Shown in pieces: positions 1 to 5,578 of a stretch of DNA of 12,756 nt (position 1 is the stretch's first letter; each line of letters begins with the position of its first letter). The notes under the pieces are model-generated. The model ran no database searches. It was given only the letters and a program-made list of their open reading frames with translations, and was not told the origin of the DNA. Origin of the DNA: Synechococcales cyanobacterium PMM_0085 (GTDB lineage Bacteria > Cyanobacteriota > Cyanobacteriia > Elainellales > Elainellaceae); contig CASBQJ010000260.1 of the NCBI GenBank assembly GCA_949127705.1, positions 1-12,756 of the forward strand, given 5' to 3'. The position numbers and the translations under genes are program-made.

Positions 1-367
1 GCCCAATGGTGCGCAAGAACTCGAAGGAGTGGCGTTTTTTCTGCAATGGGTAGGTTTCTGGATTCGCCTCTCCATGCACCAGCACCGACGCTGCCTTTAG
101 CTCAATCCGCTGCCCTTTGCCCAATGAAGGCACCAAAACTCCTGCCACTTCAACCGACGCACCCGTGTTCAGTCGGGCGATCGCCTCAGCATATCCCGGC
201 ACCGTCTGGGTGACAACGACCTGCAAGCCTGCCATCGACGAGCCATCATTGACTTCAATAAACGTAAATTCTTTTTGTTCGCGTTTCGTCCGAACCCAGC
301 CCTGAATCGTGGTGGTTTCGTCTGGCTGGCCAGTTTTAAGCAGGTCGGCAATGCGGCGGGTGGTCAT
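1..367 (-). CDS. asnS: Asparaginyl-tRNA synthetase, N-terminal part (cut by window edge)
   Basis: Class IIb aminoacyl-tRNA synthetase that charges tRNA-Asn with asparagine in the cytoplasm. Only the first 122 codons are visible; the gene continues past the left edge. The reverse-strand product begins MTTRRIADLL and contains the OB-fold anticodon-binding domain, with the family patterns IQGWVRTKREQKEFTFIEVN, NDGSSMAGLQVVV, LNTGASVEVAGVLV and ETYPLQKKRHSFEFLR, which I recognise from bacterial AsnRS. The last block leads into the class II catalytic domain, which lies outside the window. The ATG at 367-365 is the only plausible start: no in-frame start codon is seen in the codons directly upstream. 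No strong Shine-Dalgarno sequence precedes it. tmk lies upstream on the same strand across a 193-base gap, so co-transcription is possible but not shown. AspRS is the nearest alternative, but the QKEFTFIEVNDGSS pattern fits AsnRS. Confidence 0.93.
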   Translation of the reverse strand, partial: MTTRRIADLLKTGQPDETTTIQGWVRTKREQKEFTFIEVNDGSSMAGLQVVVTQTVPGYAEAIARLNTGASVEVAGVLVPSLGKGQRIELKAASVLVHGEANPETYPLQKKRHSFEFLRTIG

Positions 368-560
368 GGAGTGACGACGTGAAGGAGCAAAAATAAACCT
401 TGGCAGGGTGTAAAAGAGTAAACGCGCTCCGCAGCACGACTCAATGACAGCACCCTTCATTAAAATAACGGTTCTAGGCCGATTCAACACCCTTCTACCA
501 CGCCGGGACACCTAAAACACCACTTCGAGTGCATGGGTCTTTCTGAGTGTATGGTCTGAG

Positions 561-1253
561 CTAAATGCCGTACCACTGCTTCAAATACTGGCGCAAGGTG
601 GCTTGAACGGTGACAAATACCTCCTCCTCGGGGCGATTGGCGTCAATCTGCACAACCCGGTGTGGGTTCGTCCTAGCAATTACCCCAAACCCCTGCTGGA
701 CTCGCTGATGAAACTCCAACGCATTTTGCTCCATGCGATCGGCAAATCCTCGGCGATGGGTGCGACTGAGGCCAATGCTGGCATCTACGTCGAGCCACAG
801 GGTTAAGTCACTTTGCAAGCCAGCTGTGGACATTTGATTCAGTTGGTCGATTAAATCCAGGCTAAAGCCCCGGCCATAGCCTTGATAGGCCACCGTGGAA
901 TCTGTATAGCGATCGCACAAAATCAGTGTCCCTTTCGCCAGCTCTGGCTTTAGCATGCCTTCCACATGTTGGGCTCGGTCGGCAGCATAGAGTAACAGTT
1001 CGGCTCGATCTTGCATCGGTTCAGGCAGGGTCGGATCGAGTAATAGTTGGCGAATACCCTGTCCTAGCTCCGTCCCGCCCGGTTCACGGGTCGCCAGAAT
1101 AGACGGCGGTGATGCGGATGCGGCAGACGGCACCCACCAGTCGCCTTGCATTAACCAATTATGCGATCGCTTCATCTGTGTGGTTTTGCCACAGCCCTCT
1201 ACCCCCTCAAATACGACTAACCAGCCACGAGGAAATGCTATTTTGTTGCTCAT
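561..1253 (-). CDS. tmk: Thymidylate (dTMP) kinase
   Basis: Phosphorylates dTMP to dTDP with ATP, an essential cytoplasmic step of dTTP synthesis. The 230-residue product has the P-loop GVEGCGKTT at residues 17-25, the dTMP-binding TREPGGT at 55-61, the CDRYTDST motif with the DRY triad at 114-116, the YQGYGRG segment at 123-129, and an Arg-rich LID around RTHRRGFADRMEQ (164-176). The product is longer than the usual 205-215 residues. The excess is a Trp/Ser/Ala/Pro-rich insertion at about residues 36-52, between the P-loop helix and the TREPGG strand. The ATG at 1253-1251 sits shortly before the P-loop, as expected, although no clear Shine-Dalgarno sequence is seen. Upstream, a 9-nt direct repeat (ttaagaatt at 1265-1273 and 1277-1285) lies in the likely promoter zone. 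The start is fairly certain and the family assignment is very certain. Confidence 0.96.
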   Translation of the reverse strand: MSNKIAFPRGWLVVFEGVEGCGKTTQMKRSHNWLMQGDWWVPSAASASPPSILATREPGGTELGQGIRQLLLDPTLPEPMQDRAELLLYAADRAQHVEGMLKPELAKGTLILCDRYTDSTVAYQGYGRGFSLDLIDQLNQMSTAGLQSDLTLWLDVDASIGLSRTHRRGFADRMEQNALEFHQRVQQGFGVIARTNPHRVVQIDANRPEEEVFVTVQATLRQYLKQWYGI

Positions 1254-1595
1254 GGTGCTTGTTGTTAAGAATTTACTTAAGAATTATGAGTTAAACATAC
1301 TTGTTTCTGGCTGACCAACCTAGATCAGGAAACCAGCAAATCAGACTTAGCAATCAAGAACTTTACCCTCCGGCTCAAAATTATCCTCAAAATTAGCGCC
1401 ACGGTATTATTAGCAACAACAAATACGATTAGAACAACTTATAGGACAAATAACTTATGGGACGAATAATAAATTAACCGACTTCATAGTAGCGATCGCA
1501 GATGAGGCGTCGGGTGATTAAGCATAATCAATTACAGATAAAGTAGCATCACTAGCTGAGGTCAATCGACCAGGGCTAAAACCAAAGATCAACTC

Positions 1596-1625
1596 CATCA
1601 TTTTTCCGTGCATCATTTTTCTGTA
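1596..1625. repeat. 15-nt imperfect tandem duplication
   Basis: The 11-mer catcatttttc occurs at 1596-1606 and again at 1611-1621, a period of 15 bases. The remaining four bases of the unit differ (cgtg against tgta). It lies in the intergenic interval and has no obvious function. Confidence 0.6.
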
Positions 1626-1760
1626 AATGTTAGCCAGACAGCCGCACTTTTGACGTGATTGTTACAGCGACTGAGCGAGTTACTGGTCTCGATTGACGGC
1701 GACAAACTGCAATATCGAAAGGAATCATTAAGCCGTCAGGTACGTTATTGAGGCAATTGC

Positions 1761-1787
1761 ATCAAATTCATCAAATTCATCAAATTC
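1761..1787. repeat. 9-nt tandem repeat, three perfect copies
   Basis: The unit atcaaattc is repeated three times without mismatch (1761-1769, 1770-1778, 1779-1787). It is a microsatellite-like tract in non-coding DNA, about 20 bases before the putative hairpin at 1806. Copy number could vary between strains. Confidence 0.85.
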
Positions 1788-1805
1788 TATTGTCATAAAT
1801 GCATC

Positions 1806-1872
1806 CGAGGGATTAAGACGCCGCCTAAACGTCTCAATCCTCGCTTTACGAGAGTGTTTAATCCATTTAGGC
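1806..1872. other. Possible structured RNA or pseudoknot
   Basis: An imperfect stem of about 14 bp is formed by 1806-1820 and 1830-1843, with one bulged G and one mismatch, closing a 9-base loop ccgcctaaa. The loop heptamer gcctaaa (1823-1829) is exactly complementary to tttaggc at 1866-1872, so an H-type pseudoknot is possible. A second heptamer, ggattaa (1810-1816) in the 5' arm, is complementary to ttaatcc at 1858-1864 and would compete with the main stem. I do not recognise a known RNA family. Strand and transcription are unknown, and chance complementarity cannot be excluded. Confidence 0.35.
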
Positions 1873-1948
1873 AACCGTTATCATAGTGCATGTCCTTGGC
1901 TAGGTAGATTAAGGTATGTACCTTGAGGGACAACAGTTAGCTCAATAT

Positions 1949-1984
1949 AGGCCGCTGAGCCTAATCAGGCCGCTGAGTCTAATC
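1949..1984. repeat. 18-nt tandem duplication
   Basis: The unit aggccgctgagcctaatc at 1949-1966 is followed directly by a second copy at 1967-1984 with a single difference (c to t). It lies between the putative fold at 1806-1872 and the small gene at 2342. It resembles a replication-slippage duplication, and no function is apparent. Confidence 0.85.
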
Positions 1985-2341
1985 AGAAGTGGGCACGCAA
2001 GAGCTAAGTTTATCAATGTCCTAACAGTGCCTACAATTCTCTGGTTAATGTAGACAGATCGGCGGAAAGTAATGGTAATATCTTCAAAGATGATTTGATA
2101 CCTTATTTAGTGTAAGGAAATAACCTATTCTTAACGGACTTCCCCCCAGTCTTCATAGGCTTCCTCACAGATTTTAATGGTTGGTATGCAAATATCCGAA
2201 TTTCACCCAGAACCTGTTCAACGGTGTGGTTCTCGACTAGTGCAAACATACTGCGACTTGGTAGATTAGGTTCGCAGCACTGTGGGTGGTCGATTTGATG
2301 TCTGGGTTGTTTTAATTACAGTTGCTTGGCTTGGATTGATT

Positions 2342-2701
2342 ATGGCTCGTTATACCTGCCTAGTTAAAGTTGCTACATCTTTAGACCGATTCCGCCATTC
2401 GTTGGAAGAACTGCTGCGGTCCTGCAATTGTGATGTCATCTATGATGCAGACGATTATGTGGTGGCTCGGGAAGTGCCAGGCGGTGTAGCCTACGCTAAG
2501 TTGGTCACCGTAGAGGTGCTCATTGATAAACCCTCAGATCAGCCTCTCGCTCTGGGCGAAGAGGTGCGCCTCAATTTTGTGGTGAAAAATGAAGAGCTGC
2601 CTCTGCAAACAGATAACCACTGCTGGCGCATGTTCAGCCTGGTAAATCAAGCGGTCACTGAAAGTCACCAATGGCATTTGCTTGAACACATCGCCGGCTG
2701 A
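2342..2701 (+). CDS. Conserved cyanobacterial protein of unknown function, 119 aa
   Basis: The product begins MARYTCLVKVATSLDRF and is a small soluble alpha/beta-looking protein. It has regular stretches such as CNCDVIYDADDYVVAREVPG, KLVTVEVLID and VKNEELPLQTDNHCWRMF, and ends HLLEHIAG. From memory the overall pattern resembles a family of short hypothetical proteins conserved across cyanobacteria; I cannot name a function and no catalytic motif is obvious. The start is ambiguous. An in-frame GTG at 2282 would add 20 residues (through VWVVLITVAWLGLI) that would make an N-terminal membrane helix. I prefer the ATG at 2342 because the family-like sequence begins there. Neither start has a strong Shine-Dalgarno sequence. 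Three of the cysteines are clustered in the N-terminal half (residues 5, 28 and 30), so a metal or redox role is conceivable but unsupported. The gene stands alone, between the gene-poor interval and a palindromic element. Confidence 0.75.
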   Translation: MARYTCLVKVATSLDRFRHSLEELLRSCNCDVIYDADDYVVAREVPGGVAYAKLVTVEVLIDKPSDQPLALGEEVRLNFVVKNEELPLQTDNHCWRMFSLVNQAVTESHQWHLLEHIAG

Positions 2702-2751
2702 GCTGTGGGGCAAAATCTACAGTAAAAAATAGAGAAATTCGCCTACCTCGC

Positions 2752-2893
2752 ATCAGCTCATTTTTGACTAGTAGAAGACGGCGCAAGTTTAGCTAGTGTA
2801 GTGCAGGCATCTTGCCTGCGCAGGCAAAATGCCTGCACTACGAATGGTAGGCAGATTTACGCCTCAGACTACTAGCCGCAAAAATGAGCTGAT
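2752..2893. mobile_element. MITE-like palindromic element with 15-bp terminal inverted repeats
   Basis: The 142-bp segment is bounded by perfect 15-bp terminal inverted repeats, atcagctcatttttg at 2752-2766 and its complement at 2879-2893. The symmetry continues inward with ctagtag (2768-2774) against ctactag (2869-2875), then an imperfectly matching part, then a near-perfect 44-bp palindromic core at 2798-2841. The whole could fold into one long hairpin. There is no coding capacity and no obvious target-site duplication (flanks cctcgc and ttgaaa). It fits a non-autonomous miniature inverted-repeat element or a cyanobacterial dispersed hairpin repeat. Mobility is inferred from form only. Confidence 0.65.
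2798..2841. repeat. 44-bp near-perfect palindrome, core of the element
   Basis: The arms gtagtgcaggcat and atgcctgcactac (13 bp, perfect) enclose a central perfect palindrome gcctgcgcaggc at 2814-2825, with ctt opposite aaa between them. Only one base pair of the 22 fails. From memory, the GTAGTGCAGGCATCTTGCC sequence is a widespread dispersed repeat in cyanobacterial intergenic DNA. As RNA it would form a very stable hairpin and could stop or process a transcript. Confidence 0.8.
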
Positions 2894-3042
2894 TTGAAAT
2901 TGCTCATGACGTAAACTATGATGGGGACATCTATAAATTAGGCGGCTTTACCCACTATCGTGTAATAAACTCAATGATTCAGGAGCCAATGACGCAGCCT
3001 GAATGTTTTAGGGTGGCTTAAAAAAGAAGTGCATCTGCTGAT

Positions 3043-3055
3043 GCAGTGACACTGC
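3043..3055. promoter_or_regulatory. 13-bp palindrome, possible operator of the kinase gene
   Basis: The sequence gcagtgacactgc is a perfect 6-bp inverted repeat around a single central base, ending 72 bases before the kinase start codon. The form suits a dimeric DNA-binding regulator. It overlaps a second small hairpin at 3030-3045, so the two structures are mutually exclusive as RNA. No known regulator consensus is recognised. Confidence 0.3.
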
Positions 3056-3113
3056 TTAGGTAGCGGCGTAAACTACATCAGGCTACATTCAAGTAAAGTC
3101 TTGTCCTGAAGGC

Positions 3114-3120
3114 GGGGGAG
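3114..3120 (+). promoter_or_regulatory. Ribosome binding site of the histidine kinase
   Basis: The purine run gggggag lies 7 bases before the GTG at 3128 and supports that non-ATG start. Confidence 0.7.
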
Positions 3121-3127
3121 TAACGTA

Positions 3128-5524
3128 GTGAGTGATCATGACCTGAATTTTCAACTCAAGGTTGCTCAACGCCAACTGGATAGTTTGTCCCAGCATGCCG
3201 ATGGCAATTTCTTGGTTGAAACCGCCTGTTCAAATTTAGGAGAACTGGCTCAAACCCTGGTAGAGCTTCAGGCGACAGTGGCAGAGGTGCACAAGAAGCA
3301 TCATGAGCTGCTGCTTCAGTACACCAAAGCCAAAGCAGACAGCGAGTATTACCAAGAACTATTTGAAACAGCCCCAGAAGGGTATTTGGTCACAGATTTA
3401 AGCGGGGTTGTTTTAGAAGCTAATGAAGCCGCGCCAAACTTGCTGAAAGTGCCGCACGGTGAGTTGGTGGGTCAGCCGCTGAACGAATTTATCTGCTCAG
3501 AAAATATTCAGTCTCTGCGATCGCTGCTGGCAACGTTGAGTCATCCAGGTACGCAGAATCAGCAGCTTGAAATTAGGCTCAAGGCAAATCCCGAACAGCC
3601 CACTTTTGTGTTGCTGCGTGCAGGGAGCGTGTGTTCTGGTACGGGGCAGGTCGAACGGTTGCGCTGGCTAGTCCACGATATTTCGCAACAAAAGCAGTTG
3701 GAGATATCGCTGCGGCAGAAGGTTGAGCAAGAGCGCTTGATTTCGACTATTACCCAACGCATTCGCCAATCTCTCGACCCGCAAGAGATTTTAGACAATA
3801 CGGTGACGGAGGCCAGACAAGCGCTTCAGGCCGATCGGGTGGTGATCTATAGCTTTGAAAGCGATGCGGGCGCAGTCGTCGTTGCTGAGTCGGTAGGTCA
3901 GCTCTGGCTGTCGCTGTTAGGCAAGCGCATCAGTCAGGCGATCGCCGATCAGCAAATTGCGCTGTATCGGCAGGGCAGTGCCCATGCCATCAACGATATT
4001 GAACAAGCGGGCTTGGTTCCAGAGTTGGTGCACCTGTTTCAGCAGCAGCAAATTCAAGCCGTGCTGATCATGCCGATTCGGCGCGGGGAGAAGCTGTTGG
4101 GGCTATTGTGCGTGCATCAGTGCTCGCAGGTGCGCCGCTGGCAGGCGGCGGAAGTCAAGCTATTGACGCATTTAATTGAGCAAGTGGCGATCGCCCTAAA
4201 ACAGTCTAGGCTTTACCAGCAGGCGCAGCAGCTCAACGCCGACCTAGAGCAGCAGATTTTGCGGCGCTCTGAGCAAATGGAGCGGGTGTTGAAATATGAG
4301 TCGATGCTAAAGCGGATTACCGACAAGGTGCGCGACTCACTCGATGAAGGCCAGATTTTGCAGGCGGCGGTGCAGGAGCTAACGCTGGTGTTGGGTTTAG
4401 CGGGCTGCAATGCGGCGCTATATGACCTAGATCAAAATACCTCTACCATTCGCTACGAATATCTTCACTCCATCCCGACGTTTTATGGCCGCGTCGCCCA
4501 AATGGATGATTCGCCCGAAATCTATCACCAGCTCAAGCTCGGCTACTATTTTCAGTTTTGTTCGCTCTACCCCAACCCCCAGCGCGGTGAGGTCGCTATG
4601 CTGGCCTGCCCAATTTTTGTCGATGCCAATTCGTCGCAGGGGATGGAACAGGCCGTGCTTGGAGACTTGTGGCTGATCCATCGCAAAGATTATGTGTTTA
4701 ATGAGTCTGAAATTCGGCTGGTGCAGCAGGTGGCCAACCAGTGCGCGATCGCCATTCGCCAAGCCCGTCTCTACCAGGCGGCTCAAATTCAGGTAACCGA
4801 GCTAGAACGGCTGCATCAGCTAAAAGATCAGTTTCTCAGCACGGTATCCCACGAATTGCGTACCCCCATTGCCAATGTCAAAATGGCCACCCACATGCTC
4901 AAAGCTGCCCCCACAGAAGAAAAACGGCAGCAGTATCTCAATATTTTGGAGAGTGAACTAGCGCGTGAGGCCGAACTGATCGACGATCTGCTGGATCTAC
5001 AGCGGATGGAAGAATCTGTGTTCCCCATCTCAGGGGAAGCCATTCACTTGCCCGAATGGCTGCCGAAGCTGGTCGAACCCTTTCGCACTCGTGTAGTTAC
5101 CTATCAGCAAACGCTGACGCTGTCTTGCCGCCCCGACACCCCCGCGCTCAGCACCGATCCCACTATTCTGCGGCGGATTTTGGCAGAGCTGCTGAACAAT
5201 GCCTGCAAATACACCCCAAAAGGCATGGGGATTGAGCTATCGGTGCACTATCACCCGGCTAGCGAAACCAATTCGGGTGCATTGACCAGCTTCAAGCTGC
5301 GGAACCAAGTAGAAATTCCAGCGTCAGAATTGCCCCATATTTTCGAGAAGTTCTATCGGGTGTTACAGGTCGATCGCTATAAACATGGCGGCACAGGGTT
5401 GGGTCTGGCTCTAGTCCAGCGGTTAGTAGAGCAGATCGGCGGCACCATTTGCGCCACCAGCGAACAGGGCTGGACGACGTTTACCGTCACCGTGCCCCCT
5501 ACGGCAAACCGAGTAGACGAGTAG
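3128..5524 (+). CDS. Soluble PAS-GAF-GAF sensor histidine kinase
   Basis: Two-component sensor kinase, 798 aa, with no transmembrane segment or signal peptide, so it probably senses in the cytoplasm. Order: Gln/Leu-rich likely coiled coil (1-75); PAS domain (about 74-192, FETAPEGYLVTDLSG); phytochrome-like GAF (about 205-360); coiled linker (360-390); second GAF (about 395-550); HisKA with phospho-acceptor His575 in SHELRTP; HATPase_c with N-box LLNNACKYTPKG (N690, N691), IFEKFYRV, and G-box GGTGLGL at 754-760. The first GAF has the cyanobacteriochrome style (DRVVIYSF, LLGLLCVHQC) but Glu299 where I align the bilin-binding Cys, so chromophore binding is unlikely. The usual G1-box DxGxG is replaced by LRNQVEIP at 724-731, a form I recall from other cyanobacterial kinases. 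GTG start with a good ribosome binding site. No response regulator is adjacent, so its partner is unknown. A prolyl oligopeptidase gene follows after 54 bases. Confidence 0.94.
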   Translation: MSDHDLNFQLKVAQRQLDSLSQHADGNFLVETACSNLGELAQTLVELQATVAEVHKKHHELLLQYTKAKADSEYYQELFETAPEGYLVTDLSGVVLEANEAAPNLLKVPHGELVGQPLNEFICSENIQSLRSLLATLSHPGTQNQQLEIRLKANPEQPTFVLLRAGSVCSGTGQVERLRWLVHDISQQKQLEISLRQKVEQERLISTITQRIRQSLDPQEILDNTVTEARQALQADRVVIYSFESDAGAVVVAESVGQLWLSLLGKRISQAIADQQIALYRQGSAHAINDIEQAGLVPELVHLFQQQQIQAVLIMPIRRGEKLLGLLCVHQCSQVRRWQAAEVKLLTHLIEQVAIALKQSRLYQQAQQLNADLEQQILRRSEQMERVLKYESMLKRITDKVRDSLDEGQILQAAVQELTLVLGLAGCNAALYDLDQNTSTIRYEYLHSIPTFYGRVAQMDDSPEIYHQLKLGYYFQFCSLYPNPQRGEVAMLACPIFVDANSSQGMEQAVLGDLWLIHRKDYVFNESEIRLVQQVANQCAIAIRQARLYQAAQIQVTELERLHQLKDQFLSTVSHELRTPIANVKMATHMLKAAPTEEKRQQYLNILESELAREAELIDDLLDLQRMEESVFPISGEAIHLPEWLPKLVEPFRTRVVTYQQTLTLSCRPDTPALSTDPTILRRILAELLNNACKYTPKGMGIELSVHYHPASETNSGALTSFKLRNQVEIPASELPHIFEKFYRVLQVDRYKHGGTGLGLALVQRLVEQIGGTICATSEQGWTTFTVTVPPTANRVDE

Positions 5525-5539
5525 GCTATCAGTCGCCAC

Positions 5540-5564
5540 ATTGGCGCTACAGATTGGCGCTACA
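5540..5564. repeat. 12-nt direct repeat before the peptidase gene
   Basis: The 12-mer attggcgctaca occurs at 5540-5551 and 5553-5564, a period of 13 bases. It fills most of the 54-base gap between the kinase stop codon and the peptidase start and ends just before the AGGGAG ribosome binding site. It looks like a slippage duplication. Confidence 0.75.
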
Positions 5565-5566
5565 TT

Positions 5567-5572
5567 AGGGAG
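5567..5572 (+). promoter_or_regulatory. Ribosome binding site of the prolyl oligopeptidase
   Basis: AGGGAG lies 6 bases before the GTG at 5579. It favours that start over the in-frame ATG at 5594, which would be 21 bases away. Confidence 0.6.
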
Positions 5573-5578
5573 TGTTGT

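Larger units (their letters stand above)
1254..2341. other. Gene-poor interval of about 1.1 kb upstream of tmk
   Basis: I see no convincing protein gene, tRNA, rRNA or transposase remnant here. The interval is A/T-richer than the flanking genes and should contain the divergent promoters of tmk (minus strand) and the small gene at 2342 (plus strand). Its visible content is short-range duplication: a 9-nt direct repeat at 1265-1285, a 15-nt imperfect duplication at 1596-1625, three copies of a 9-mer at 1761-1787 and an 18-nt duplication at 1949-1984. There is also a possible RNA fold at 1806-1872. One HIP1 octamer lies at 1492-1499. The interval could be an old gene graveyard or could encode an unrecognised small RNA; sequence reading alone does not decide. 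Confidence 0.6.
2702..3127. other. Intergenic interval with palindromic element, upstream of kinase gene
   Basis: The first 190 bases are dominated by the MITE-like element at 2752-2893. The remaining 234 bases form the probable promoter and leader of the histidine kinase. They contain a small hairpin (tgcatc/gatgca, 3030-3045), an overlapping 13-bp palindrome at 3043-3055, and a strong ribosome binding site directly before the GTG at 3128. No protein gene is supported. Confidence 0.6.

Noticed and set aside
368..560. Possible tRNA or terminator between tmk and asnS
   Set aside because: No cloverleaf, T-loop sequence or strong hairpin with a U-run was found; only an 8-mer cacccttc occurs twice (451-458, 488-495).
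1761..1984. Closely spaced short repeats considered as a CRISPR remnant
   Set aside because: The repeats are unrelated to each other, directly tandem without spacers, and no cas gene is nearby.
2989..3021. 10-residue mini-ORF (ATG to TAA) with AGGAG just upstream
   Set aside because: The spacing is only 3 bases, the peptide is not recognisable, and no attenuator logic (codon runs, paired terminator) is evident.
4427..4786. 119-codon minus-strand open frame inside the kinase gene
   Set aside because: Antisense to the second GAF domain, with no recognisable motif or ribosome site.
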